A DNA stretch of 64,000 bases from Nothophaeocryptopus gaeumannii (lineage: Eukaryota; Ascomycota; Dothideomycetes; Mycosphaerellales; Mycosphaerellaceae), in the NCBI GenBank assembly GCA_031771865.1, contig JASISA010000027.1, positions 744,001 to 808,000 on the forward strand, written 5' to 3'. Shown one piece after another: positions 18,673 through 29,473 of this stretch. The translations under genes were made by a program, and so were the position numbers. The notes under the pieces were generated by a model. It ran no database searches and was not told the origin of the DNA. It saw only the letters and a program-made list of their open reading frames with translations. Numbering within the stretch: position 1 is the first letter of the stretch; each line of letters starts with the position of its first letter.

Positions 18673-20212
18673 ATGGCCAACTCGATCGGCTTCGATCCGA
18701 TTGAATGCCGTCACTACATCGATGGCGCTTTCTCGCCGTCCTCCGACGGGAGCACCTTCGAACTCAAGTCACCATTTTCCCTCAAGAAGGTTGCAGATGT
18801 CAGTGAAGCGACTGTGGAAGACACCAACCGCGCTGTGGAAGCTGCCAAGGCCGCCTTCCCAGCGTGGTCCAGTCTCGGTATATCCGAACGAGGGTCCTAT
18901 TTGAAGAAAATGGCAGCTTTGATCCGAGAGGCCTCTCAAGAGCTCGCACAGCTTGATGCTTTGTCCATGGGCCGTCCGATATCGACTTACTTTGATGCAT
19001 CTCGTGCTGCTGAGTACTTCGAGCACTACGCCGAGGCCGCCTGGGATGCAAAGGGTGAGACCAGTCTCAATACGCCAGGATTCGTGAACATCACTTTGCG
19101 GCAACCGTATGGCCCAGTTGCGTGTATAATTCCGTGGAACATACCTTGTGCAATGTGGGCCGCGAAGGTTGCTCCCGCCGTTGCTGCTGGGTGTACTGTG
19201 GTGCTGAAATCGAGCGAGAAAGCTCCTATGACTGTAAACTACAGCCTTTGATCCTGTTCGCATGTATGTGTACTAAGACCGCCGCCAGTCTGCCAAACTC
19301 GCCTCCTTGGCTCACCAAGCTGGATTCCCTCCTGGTGTGATCAATGTTCTCTGCGGCCATGGGACGCCTTGCGGATCAACTCTCGCATCCCATATGGATA
19401 TTCGTCTCATCAACTTTACCGGATCAACCTCGACTGGTCGCAAGATACAAGCCGCAGCAGCTTCTTCGAACTTCAAGAAGGTCATAGCTGAGCTTGGAGG
19501 AAAATCACCTACCCTGGTTTTCGAAGATGCAGATATAGAAGACTGCGCAATCGAGACAGCAAAATCGATACTACTGAATTCGGGTCAGATCTGTATGGCC
19601 GGTAGTCGAATCTATGTTCAGGATTCTGTGGTCGACAAATTCACACCAGCCTTCATCGAAGCATTCGTCGCACGAAAAGGCGATCCGCTCGATCCCACAA
19701 CGGAACAAGGACCACAGGCAGACAAGATGCAGTTCGAGCGTGTGAAAGCATATCTCGCAGCAGCAAGATACGAAGGTACCGGCACTCTGCTGAAAGGCGG
19801 CACAGGTACGCAAGAGAATGGCAAGGGAGGCTACTTCATCGAACCGACTGTGTACACTGGTATGCCGGAGAATGCAAAGACTCAGAGAGAAGAGATCTTC
19901 GGCCCTTTTGTGAACATCAACACCTTCAAGACTGAGGAAGAAGCAATCCAAAAAGCGAATGCGACGGAGTACGGCCTGTACGCTTCTGTGTACACAAAAG
20001 ACCTGAGTCGAACGCTACGTGTTGCAAAGGCACTCGAGGCTGGAGTCGTAGCGATCAATGCCACTAGTCCCACGAGTCCGCACGATGTTCCATTTGGAGG
20101 CTACAAAGGGTCTGGACAAGGCAGAGAGGGATTTGGTCACAGCTTGAACGAGTATTTGGAAGTCAAGAGTGTAATGATGAAGCTGGAGGAGACGCCTGCA
20201 ACATGCTCTTGA
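18673..20212 (+). CDS. NAD(P)-dependent aldehyde dehydrogenase
   Basis: Exons 18673-19233 and 19289-20212 give 494 residues, the normal ALDH length; the 55-bp intron has a GTACTAAGAC branch region. The start MANSIGFDPIECRHYIDGAF was preferred over the longer open frame because it matches the family N-terminus. Active-site parts are PWNIPCAMWAAKVAPA (cofactor entry), FTGSTSTGRKI (dinucleotide binding), the general base Glu in AELGGKSPTLVF and the nucleophile Cys in NSGQICMAGSR. EEIFGPFVNI and PFGGYKGSGQGRE complete the fold. It oxidises an aldehyde to the acid in the cytosol. Placed head to head with an alcohol-oxidising GMC enzyme, it could take the aldehyde produced there. Substrate not determinable. 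Confidence 0.93.
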
Positions 20213-20236
20213 AGGCCATCAATCATTTGGACAAAT

Positions 20237-20980
20237 TCAATCTTTCCCCTTCCCAAACCCCTCCCATCTCGGAAACATATCAACATGAACCCCCATCGAA
20301 TCCAATATCCTTCCCACACTCTGATCAACCAAGTGATCAATCCCCTTCGGTTGCGTATAAAAAGCCGGCATCGGCGGAAAAATTATCGCCCCTGCCCTCC
20401 TCAATGCAAGCATATTCTCCAAATGTATATCGCTCAATGGCGTCTCCCTCACAACAAGCATCAATTTCCTCCCTTCCTTCAAACTCACATCTGCTGCCCG
20501 GGCGATCAAATCATCTCCAAAGCCGCACCTCACAGCCGCGAGAGTTTTCATACTGCAGGGGGCGATGATCATGCCGTCGTGCTGGAAAGATCCGGATGCT
20601 GGCGGAGCGGATACGTCTCGGGGACTGTAGTTGTGGGTGGCGAGACTGGCTAGTTCCGGAGCACGGAGGTGGGTTTCGAATTTGAGGGTTGCCAGGGCCC
20701 ATTTGGAGATTATGAGGTTGGTTTCGATATTGAGTTGTTTGAGGACTTGAAGGAGGCGGATTGCGTAGATTGTTCCGGTGGCGCCTGTGATGCCTATGAT
20801 GATCCTTTGGGGACGGGGTGGGAGGTAGGATACTGATCTGGAAGAAGAGGGAGGAGGATCGTTTTGGGATGTCTTCTGGGAAGATGAATGCCGGATGTTA
20901 GATACTGATTTTCGGATTTGGGTAGGAGCATGACAGCTGGAAAGGTATCCCGATCGATGAAGGACACTTCGTTTGAGCAT
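20237..20980 (-). CDS. PAD1: flavin prenyltransferase (UbiX/PAD1 type)
   Basis: This is an intronless gene of 247 residues. An N-terminal stretch rich in Arg, Ser and His (MLKRSVLHRSGYLSSCH) looks like a mitochondrial presequence, as in yeast Pad1. The Rossmann-like start IIIGITGATGTIYAIRLLQV, then FQHDGMIIAPCSMKTLAAV and LMLVVRETPLSDIHLENM, are the UbiX/PAD1 blocks that hold FMN and dimethylallyl phosphate. The enzyme makes prenylated FMN, the cofactor of UbiD/FDC decarboxylases. The partner gene follows about 1.4 kb away in divergent orientation. The pair is a known functional unit for decarboxylating cinnamic-type acids. Its 3' end lies 24 bp from the ALDH stop (convergent). Confidence 0.93.
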   Translation of the reverse strand: MLKRSVLHRSGYLSSCHAPTQIRKSVSNIRHSSSQKTSQNDPPPSSSRSVSYLPPRPQRIIIGITGATGTIYAIRLLQVLKQLNIETNLIISKWALATLKFETHLRAPELASLATHNYSPRDVSAPPASGSFQHDGMIIAPCSMKTLAAVRCGFGDDLIARAADVSLKEGRKLMLVVRETPLSDIHLENMLALRRAGAIIFPPMPAFYTQPKGIDHLVDQSVGRILDSMGVHVDMFPRWEGFGKGKD

Positions 20981-21589
20981 ATTGGCGGCTGTGCAAATGC
21001 TATTGGAGAGGGCGAAAGAGACTTGTGGAAGTCAATCTTGCAGTCTTGCTGATATCTTGGACTACTCAGGCCACTCTCTCGATTGGATCGCGGACATGCG
21101 TTCTTGCCATGTTCTGTTCCCGCTCCGTCATCATCGGAATCGAAGTACAATGCTCAGCCGAGTCCGGTTCACTTCGGAAGACACCATTTTCTGATCATCG
21201 GATTGAAACAGACGCAGCTCGGCGCCATGGCCTGTCACTTGAGAGGGACAGGAGGTTGGCGGCGAGAAGGCCGTAAAGGCTGCGTTGCCCTTCTAGGTCG
21301 AGAGATTCTTGGAGCTAAAGATACCGGGAGTCTTCCGGAACGTGTGTAGTGTGAGTTGTAGTCTTCTTCCGGCACACGGCTAGAACGTGGCGCATAGTCG
21401 GGGAAGCAGTAGTAATGAGATGGTGTTGTTGAGGTTTGGGAAACGAGTGCACGAGCCAGGATGGGAAGTAAGACTCTGTCCTTTCTCGTTCCCATGCAAA
21501 TCTGAGAGCGCCAAGCCGAGACTACAGGACTACTATAATATATCGTTTAGCGGGACGTTTTTAAGGAAGGTCGACGAGCATTTTGTATA

Positions 21590-21850
21590 GAGATAATAGA
21601 ATTTTCAAACTCTTATATCTAAAAGTTTATTTACTAGTTTATTATATTAATATTTTACTAGTATTAAGTAGATAGTTACTTTACTTCTTAGAAAGATTTT
21701 TATATAAGCTTTAAGTATTCTCACTTTTTAAACTAGATCTAAACTAGAACTTATATAAAACATTTTAAAATAAAATAAGACTTAAAGCCTAACATAAAAA
21801 ACTAGTAATTCTACTTATTGCCTCTTATATATTTATTTTTGTTATATTTG
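21590..21850. repeat. AT-rich RIP-like island
   Basis: About 260 bp dominated by A and T, full of TA and TT steps and poor in CA/TG, between ordinary-composition flanks. It is probably an old repeat mutated by RIP; the original sequence is not recognisable. Confidence 0.6.
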
Positions 21851-22136
21851 AGGACTCCGAGTACTAAGACAAGCATGGTGCAAAAGTTCACGCGTCTGGG
21901 TCGCTCGCCTTCTTCGTTTCCAAGGGTATCAACAACTTACGGTCAGCAAAGAGGTCGCAGCTCATAACATCAATTTACACTACGCCTGGCTCTGGTCCTT
22001 CTGTACGCCATCACCATGCATCAGCCACGCGCAAAGTCTGTGCGGCTCAAGCAGGCACGCGCGAGAAATGCAGAATGAGGTTGACAACGGGACTTCTGGA
22101 GCGCCGTGGACAGACAAGCCCCCCTAGGAGATGTCG

Positions 22137-22223
22137 CCGGTGACTTCACTCGCTGAAGACCAACTAACGAATCGGGTAAGGCGCCAGCAACTAAGGGCGA
22201 AGGCGACTTTTACCCTGTCCATG
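22137..22223. repeat. partial MITE-like element, copy 2
   Basis: It aligns with the right part of the 27085-27221 element. GTGACTTCAC opens both, and both end in CTRAGGGCGAA, CGACTTTTACCCTG. No left arm is visible here. Confidence 0.6.
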
Positions 22224-22378
22224 TTACCTTGAAAGTGCCCATACTGCTTTCTGATCACGTCCTCGTCGACCAACGCCTCAGAAACAGCATCGCTTGATCG
22301 AGAGCTTTGCAAAGTACTGCATTATACCTCAAGCTCACGTAATCTTGTCTTGTTTTTCGAAAGCGAAGTCCATTCACA

Positions 22379-24056
22379 ATGCTTCTCACGCCTTGCCGGA
22401 TACAGCCGTGTCGATACACTTGCTCTTCTATCCATCGTCGCCAGCTTCATGTCACTACCAGAGTCGCTTCTGCCCAAGTAGCTCCGTTTGATTTCCGGAA
22501 ATTCCTTGATCAGCTACGTCAGGACAACGACCTCGCAGAAGTCAACCAGGAGATTGATCCACATCTCGAGGCTGCGGCCATTGTGCGCAGAGTAGCTGAA
22601 GTCAAAGGTAAAGCGCCCTTGTTCACCAACATAAAAGGCGCTGAACCCGGCGGCCTATTCCGTATCTTCGGCAATGCAGCCTCTCTTCGAGATTCGCCCA
22701 AGGAGCGATACGGTCGGATTGCGCGAACCTTTGGTTTAGAACCTACAGCAAGCTGGAAAGACATTTCGTTGCGGATTGCAAATGGAACGCATGCTCCTCC
22801 ACAGTCACCAAGAGTACTTCCCACTGGGCCGTGCAAGGAAAATGTGTTGCGAGATGGTGAGATCGATCTGCTGAGATTGCCGGCTCCCAAACTACATATG
22901 AATGATGGGGGCAATTATCTTCAAACCTACGGCATTCATGTCCTTACAACGCCAGACGGAAGATGGTCGAACTGGTCGATCTTTCGGGGCATGGTGCATG
23001 ACAGCAAGAATCTGGTCTGCCTGGTCGGTGGCGGACAGCACGTATCCGTCATCAGAAATGAATGGCTTGCACGTGGTGTTACTGAGGTGCCCTGGGCTCT
23101 TGCATTCGGCGTACCTCCTGCTGCGAACTTTGTAGCAGGGCTTCCTGTGCCAGAAGGCGTATCCGAGGCTGAGTTTACTGGAACAATGATGGGACAACCG
23201 CTCGACTTGGTGAAATGCGAGCGGAGCGATCTACTGGTGCCAGCGAGCAGCGAGCTCGTCTTCGAAGGGACCATGTCATTGACAGAGACAGCGGACGAAG
23301 GGCCATTCGGTGATGCCCTCGCCGTGGTGTTCAAGGGAGACAAACAACGCCATCCATTGTTTCGAGTGGACATGATCACATACAGAGATGATCCGATTTT
23401 ACCGATATCTGTGCCAGGCAAAATATGCGACGAGTCGGTAAGTCTACCCAAAAAGGAAGAAAGGACGAGGACTACAAGAGCATCTTCTAACGGAATGTCG
23501 GTGACAGCATACTACAGCCTCTCTCGCCTCTGTCGAGATTTTCACTCTGTGTCAAAAGCTAGGTCTACCCGCTCTTGCTGCCTGCGTGCCCTTGGAGAGC
23601 TACGGTACCTGGTGCGCTCTCCAAATCGACACGGATGCCTTACACAAGCTTCACATCACCGCTCCTGCCTTTCGGCGCATGCTTGGAGACAAACTTTTCA
23701 ACAGCAAGTGCTGCATGCTTATCAATCGCCTAATACTCGTCGGAAAGGACGTTGACCCTTACTCTTTTGAAGATGTAACATGGGCCTTGGCCACCCGCTG
23801 CCGTCCCAGCGTAGACGAGGAAATCTTTGACGATGTCCCGAGCTTTGCAATGACACCATACATGAGCCACGGTAGGGGTCCTCAAGGAATGGGAGGAAGG
23901 GGAGGAAAGGTGGTCTGAGACTGTGTACTGCAGCTGGAATACGACATGGGCTCATATGCGACGTTTGAGGCAGTTGGATTTGAGACGAGCTACCCTGATG
24001 AGGTGAAGAAGAAGATTGAAGATCAATGGGTCGCGATGGGATTCAGTGCGGTCTGA
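22379..24056 (+). CDS. FDC1: UbiD-family prenyl-FMN decarboxylase (FDC1-like), with in-frame TGA
   Basis: Exons 22379-23437 and 23508 onward. The frame meets TGA at 23916-23918 after 489 residues, then continues unbroken to TGA 24054-24056. The extra 45 codons (DCVLQLEYDMGSYATFEAVG and on) match the end of fungal FDC1. The N-terminus (MLLTPCRIQPCRYTC) looks mitochondrial. Family parts: WSIFRGMVHD (Arg for prFMN), ALAFGVPPAANFVAG, and EGPFGDALAVVF. In FDC1 the last carries the catalytic Glu pair EGPFGE; here the second is Asp, as in UbiD. It would decarboxylate an aromatic acid such as a cinnamate using the PAD1-made cofactor. TGA sits where TCA fits (Ser), so this allele may be truncated or dead. 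No CTA readthrough context follows. Confidence 0.85.
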
Positions 24057-24198
24057 TGCTTCACACCAGGATGTCTGATTCTGGACCACCAATCATCGGC
24101 CAAGCTTTAGCTCGTACGGAAACTAACAATCTCTATCTTAACTTCTGCAACCGGGCCGTAACTCTGATCGGACTACACTGCGCAACTTGAGTCTCTCA

Positions 24199-25968
24199 CT
24201 ACACACGCAGCCCAAATGAGATCACTGGCCCTTCAATTCTCGAGCCGAACACATCCACTTGTGGAAAGAGCTTTGCTTTGTCCAAACTTGCTGCGGGCTG
24301 CTCGACTTTTTGGCCAGTCACTGGAACAGTTGCTTCCTCCTCTTGTGCAAATTCATAGTCCGTGCCAGCATCAAGCTCGAACTCCCACACAAGCCTAGCA
24401 ACTGGAAGCAAGATGGTGGCATAAGCTAACTTCTGCGCGGGACACAAGCTCTGAAGCCTCGCAGGAATGGAATCAGACCTTCACGCTTCATTGATCCGCC
24501 CTCTCCTTGTCCGATCATTCGTTCGGGTCGATGTTCTTCTGGGTTTGCGAAAATTGCGCTGTTGTAGTGCACGGCATAGATACTGACACCAATTTCGATG
24601 CCAGCTGGAAGATGAATTTGGTCGATCGTCTGGTCCGACGACGATTGTCGCCAGAAGACTCCTGGTGCGGGTGGTGCCATACGTAGGGCTTCATCGACGC
24701 AGGCGCGCAGGTATGTGCAACTTTCCAGTTTGGGTCCAACCTCGGGAGGGCTGGATGCGAAGACAGTGCGAATCTCATGTCGCAATTGACGGAGAACCCG
24801 TATGTTCTGCGTCACGTAGAAGAACGTTGCTGCGATGGTCACTGCTACCATATCGCCGCCTGATGACAGAAGTCAGCTCCATTCTTGACGAGATCTCCTG
24901 ATGATTGCCACTCTTACCGCCTCGCATGAAAGAGTAGGCATCTACACGAAGCTCCTCCTCAGACACGCCCTTGGCTAATTCATCCTTCATCAGCCCATAT
25001 ATCGATCCCCTGTGCGTCGACTTTCCGTGCTCAAGGGAGCGCTCGCACAACTCAAGGAACATCTTGCTCTCCTGATGATATTGTGCATAGGTCAAGGGCT
25101 CGACATCCACAAACAACCCAAGAGTCTGAAACAACCAAGGCCAAGCCAGGTGCAGGTACATGTGTCTATTGCCGCGCTCTAGAGACTCAGTCATCCAGCG
25201 GTGAGCGGAATTTTGCATCGTATTGAACCTTTCGCCAAACACTGATTGTGATATGACATCCAAAGCGTAGTGGAAACCTAAGACTCATCAGTCAGCTTCA
25301 TTCGTTCGCTGCCGCCAGAGACCGCACGAACGTACCGAGTTGACTCAGGTCATGTGGCGAGCCATCTTTCAGGATGTCAACCAGGTACTCCACATTGTCT
25401 TCAACACTTTTGTGATGTATCTCCAGTGCCTGGTGTGCGGTTGCAGGTCGAAGGGTTCTCTTCTTCCTAGCAGCCCAGACAGGATCAACACAGTTGAAGA
25501 GACTGGGTATCTTCTGTCGTGTCCAAGGATGTGAGGTGTAGCCATCGCTCTTACGAATCGTGCGGTCGTTGGAGTAGATTTCTAAAGAAGGCGTCAGAGT
25601 GGAGCTTTGACATGGCCGGGAAGGAGTTCTTGAACCAACTTACCAGTAACAGCTGTAAGTGTGTTGAAGACTATTCTGTTGGGTCCACTGCGATAGACGC
25701 TACCTGCATTGACATTAGTACAGATCTAGTCTCGGACATGATAAGAAGAGTGACAACCATATCTTTCATGACAGCGTAAATGATCCAAATGCAGATCTCC
25801 TTTCCAAGCATGGTACAGGAATCGTGCGTTGGTGAACTTGGCCAAGAATGGTCCAGGGACTTTGGCCAGCGGATGAGTGTAGACATTGTAGAGCTGTCTC
25901 ACGATCAAGAAAGCAAAAAAGATAACGACGAGTATCCGTGTGTCGTAGAGCTGGTCGAAAATGAACAT
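24199..25968 (-). CDS. cytochrome P450, frameshifted at the haem cysteine
   Basis: Five exons (25968-25758, 25703-25644, 25581-25336, 25277-24918, 24859-24199). The N-terminus has a membrane anchor (ILVVIFFAFLIV) and the proline hinge HPLAKVPGPFLAKF. GPNRIVFN, the I-helix region GGDMVAVTIAATFF, the K-helix ExxR in DEALRM and HRPERM follow in order. The haem loop reads PFLRGFRAC, then loses frame. A GT doubling (TGTGTCCC at about 24440-24447) separates it from PAQKLAYATILLPVARLVWEFEL, which belongs directly after the Cys. Total exon length is two bases over a multiple of three, in line with a 2-bp insertion. Without it the protein would be 511 residues, full length. As it stands, translation ends soon after the Cys. 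It may be a pseudogene or a sequence error. Neighbours suggest aromatic metabolism. Confidence 0.85.
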
Positions 25969-26289
25969 AATGGATGCTTCGACGAATGTTGATCGAATGA
26001 GGCCAATGCATCCCCTCGGCGCATTGAAGGGAGTTCCATGATTCTCATATAGGGCAGCGAAAGCAGCTCATACCGAACAACATTTGACATAGCGTAGCCT
26101 ACGCAATGTCTTCGCACGTCGGTTGAGTAGTCGTCTAGTGGCAATCAGGAGTCAATGCCAACGGTCTCCAACGATGAGCACTGACCGGATAGCGGAACAC
26201 AGCGGTTCCTGAAGCGTATCAAGATGTTCAATTCCCGCAGTTGTGAATCAGGTGTCGATAATCGTGTATAATGACCTCAATGTCCCAAG

Positions 26290-26640
26290 TTCCTTAGACC
26301 TATTCTATCTTAGAACTATCTTATCTCGTTCCCTAAAAAGGTCGTAATAGGATATTAGCCGTATGTATATATCAATTGTATTTGAACTATGAATATATAA
26401 GAGAAGATATATGATTTATATATTCTAATGCATTTTCTACTATATTTTCTACTATTAAACTCTAACTATAAACTAATTATTCTATTTCTAATTTAATAGA
26501 TTAGTTGTTAATTTGCTATCTAGATCTAAAGTGTCCTATCTATACTAATCTTTAACTAACACTTCCAATTCCTATATTAAGCTAGTACGTACGTCTCTAA
26601 TGTATCGAAGAATTACGATAATACGGACACTATCCAGACA
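26290..26640. repeat. AT-rich RIP-like island
   Basis: About 350 bp of TA-rich sequence with sharp edges, like the island at 21.6 kb. Original element not recognisable. Confidence 0.6.
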
Positions 26641-26691
26641 CCCCTGTATTTATCTTTACTGCACGGACCGGGCTTACCTAGGGGCCTCTAC

Positions 26692-26751
26692 ATTAGCCTA
26701 CTTGGAACCTCCGCGAAGTTGATTAGCCTACTTGGAATCTCCGCGAGGTTG
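26692..26751. repeat. 30-bp tandem duplication
   Basis: Two adjacent 30-bp units beginning ATTAGCCTACTTGGAA differ at two positions, both transitions. Confidence 0.85.
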
Positions 26752-27084
26752 AACCGCATCAGAGCGCAATATATGATTTTAGATCATGAATATTCCTCAT
26801 TCCGATCGGTGATACAGTGCTCCGTCTTTCCGACCATATCGGATTCCGAAAAAAGCCTTGTATTCTGAGTGGACCATCACTGTTGACACACTCTTGAACT
26901 CGAATAGCACACATGAAGCCGGTCATACCCTCGAGTTGCCGATAATGGACCTTGCAGCTGGTTTGGAAATACGTCCTCACCCCAAGATACGGCGGCTTTC
27001 CCCATTGTCTATAGCGTCCTGTGGGGAGGTTACCACGGTGCTCACGCTTGTGCCAATGCCTGCTACGACAAGACCTCCAGGAAC

Positions 27085-27221
27085 GTGTGCAGGGTAAAAG
27101 TCGGTTTCGCCCTCAGTCAATAGCGCCCTTTTCAATTAGTGACTTCACCCGCTTGAGGCTGAGCAATAACTCAGGCATTGCGCTAGCGACTGAGGGCGAA
27201 ACCGACTTTTACCCTGCACAC
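27085..27221. mobile_element. 137-bp MITE-like element with about 42-bp inverted repeats
   Basis: The left arm from 27085 (GTGTGCAGGGTAAAAGTCGG...) is repeated inverted at the right end, up to 27221. It extends about 42 bp with two mismatches. The centre is unique and non-coding. No clear target duplication is seen. The related fragment at 22137-22223 shows it is a dispersed family. Confidence 0.8.
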
Positions 27222-27534
27222 ATTATCTGTGATTCGGACAGTTGACCGACTGTGATCTCTTTGCTGTCCTCCCAGGACTTTTCGGACGAATGGATGTGGA
27301 GGAGAGTGGAGCAGGAATCGCTGTTACATGTCGTGCACAGACGGGCTTCGTGCAGTCGGAACTTCGACAACCTAGTTTCGCCGGTGCATACTTTTTGCCA
27401 GCGAGTATCCAAGGAGATGGAATTGAGCGGATGTCGGTGAGACATAGATTCTTGCCATGATCCGTTACTGATCGCTTCCCACATTACCATCCGCGACTTT
27501 GATCGAATCTCCTCCAAGTCGGTATCGAGTCAGA

Positions 27535-28483
27535 ATGGCGTCCACTACCGTCACCTCCATACCATCGAGTACACAGTACGAGCCCACATTTCACACTGAC
27601 ACCTCGTCAAAGTACTATCTTTCAAACGAGTAAGACACTTGCCTGCTGCACTCATTCACGATCCAAATTGATACTTTCCAGCGCCACCGAGCGGCATCGC
27701 CTCCGAAAGCAACATGAAGCCATCGTTGCCTTCATGCACGATGAACCCGTCCACGCACCCGTCTCCGCAGGTCCAGGTCCTGCGAGAATCCTAGACTTGG
27801 GCTGCGGCGGGAATGCCTCGATGACTCTCCACCTTGCAAAGAAATTCCCGAAAGCAACCGTCTATGGCGTCGATCTTTCCAATGTCGATGTCGACGACAG
27901 ACCGAGCAACGTATCGTTCATCGAGGGAAACATCCATAACTTGATTGGCAAGGATTCACGATTGCAGCCAGGCTCGGCAGATTACATCTATAGTCGATTC
28001 ATGGCTGCTGGTGTAGACGACTGGCTTGAGCATATCAAGAGCATCTCTACTCTGCTCGCTCCCGGCGGCTATCTCGAGTTGCATGAGAGTATCCGAGCCA
28101 ACTGGAGAGATGAGAATGACGAAGAGGTCTCCCGCAACTGGCAGTGGCTGCATATCATGCATCCAGGCATGTTCTGGCCTCCGAACGACCCGACGGGGCT
28201 CAATTATTTCCAGTCATTGATGAAAGAGGCTGGGCTCCAGAATGTCAATGGCAAGGTGTACAAGCTGACACCATCTGATAAGCCCGAGGCTCAACTCTGG
28301 TCGAAGTATGCTCAAGAGCTGTTTCCTACAGCTTGGGTAGCGCCTATACAACGTTTGCTGCCAGGAGACGAGCACGGAGAAAGGAGGAAGGAATTGGGAA
28401 GGGAGCTGTTCGAGACCTTGAAGCCAAGAGAGGGCGTGTACTTCCCGTGTGTCACCGTCTGGGGTCGTAAGGGCTCTATATAG
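27535..28483 (+). CDS. SAM-dependent methyltransferase, LaeA-like
   Basis: Exons 27535-27629 and 27682-28483 give 298 residues. The N-terminal part ends with a Tyr-rich YYLSNDATERHRLRKQHEA stretch, typical of LaeA/UMTA-like proteins. Motif I is RILDLGCGGNASMTLHLA, followed by VYGVDLS (acidic residue binding the SAM ribose). YIYSRFMAAGVDDW and the post-motif LLAPGGYLELHE complete the Rossmann methyltransferase core. Such proteins either act globally on secondary metabolism or methylate a cluster product. Nothing here decides which. The gene begins about 310 bp after the MITE-like element. Confidence 0.88.
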
Positions 28484-28844
28484 CCGGTTCAGTTTGCCGA
28501 TGACACCGTATGCTGGTTGTTGGTTTGAGATGGCTCTTCTCAGTGTTCGACCGGCGAGTATTTTTGACAAGGGCTTCTAGATCTGGACAAGGCAGGAGCT
28601 GAGAGTTCTCTGGACTGGGGACACGGCGATGATGGCAATGATGATAGTAGAGGCACAAGTGATGGTTGGATGCTTCGTGCTGAGGCGAGAAAAAATGAGA
28701 ACGGAATGAGAACGGAAAGTCAGTCTAGAATTATAGACTTCTCGGGGCTTGGCATTCACTTCGGCGCCGAAGCGTGTTCTTTCGTGTTTCAAATCTTGAC
28801 GTGTCATCAATAACGACATACCATTGAATTTCCAGGCTACGGAC
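28484..28844. other. intergenic between convergent genes
   Basis: No gene or repeat is seen. It holds the 3' ends of the methyltransferase and cupin genes. Confidence 0.4.
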
Positions 28845-29473
28845 CTACAACTGCGTCTTGTCCGAGTCCGATAAATGTACCTCTGTCAGCTGCTTCCCTG
28901 CGATGTCGAAGGGAACGCATGGAATTACAGTACACAACATCCGCGCTGGCTTGTCCGTCGGATTGCTCCAGCGGTGCATAGTCCCCCTCTGCACGATATG
29001 ATCCTGAGGCACAGTCAGTATCAAGGTACAAGGAGCTTTATTAAGCAGAAGCAAGAAAGACCTACTCCAGGATATAGTCGGACCTTCTCCCCGCCATCAA
29101 GCTCATGATCGATCTCTCCGGCGACGCAGACGCTGAAGTCTATAGACACCGTCTGATGCATCGCAGTGACTCCTCCTGGCTCCAGATCGGCCACAAGCAG
29201 ATTCGCGCCGGGTTGCGTTGGTACGATGTTGCGGCCTTGGTAACTCGGTGGACCGTCTTCAGCTCGGTATGCTTTCACGTCGGCATCGTTCGAGAGGTCC
29301 GCAGGCACTGCGCTCACTGCGTATGAGCGTGCCATTCCGCCAGTACCTGGGATGACATTGTAGACCTGCTCTGGCGATTCTGCGTAGATGCTTTTGCCAT
29401 TGCTGTCGTGCGTGGCGATGTATCTCTTGCAAGGCCGGAGTCCTTGGGCAGCAGATCCTGTGCTTTGCGCCAT
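28845..29473 (-). CDS. cupin-domain protein, function unknown
   Basis: Exons 29473-29066 and 29003-28845 give 188 residues. The frame is open up to an earlier ATG at 29539, but MAQSTGSAAQGLRPCKRYIATHDSNGK matches the usual start of these fungal proteins. The cupin barrel is seen in LEPGGVTAMHQTVSIDFSVCVAGEI (first cupin motif, with one His and a Glu) and PGDHIVQRGTMHRWSN (second motif with His). Relatives are small cytosolic cupins often found beside tailoring enzymes; their reaction is mostly unknown. The metal ligands are only partly conserved (the usual HxH reads H-Q-T), so catalysis is uncertain. Confidence 0.85.

Larger units (their letters stand above)
20981..22378. other. divergent PAD1/FDC1 intergenic with AT-rich tract and MITE relic
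   Basis: The interval holds an AT-rich, RIP-like island (about 21590-21850) and a partial copy of the short inverted-repeat element also found at 27.1 kb (22137-22223). No gene is seen. Insertions may have pushed apart an originally shared promoter. Confidence 0.6.
25969..27534. other. long intergenic with AT-rich island, tandem repeat and MITE
   Basis: No gene is supported. The interval contains an AT-rich RIP-like tract (about 26290-26640), a 30-bp duplication (26692-26751) and a complete short inverted-repeat element (27085-27221). Open frames here lack recognisable motifs. Confidence 0.6.

Noticed and set aside
23880..23945. A very short intron that would remove the TGA in FDC1
   Set aside because: Only about 24 bp could be removed between possible GT and AG, far below the 45-bp minimum seen in this window.
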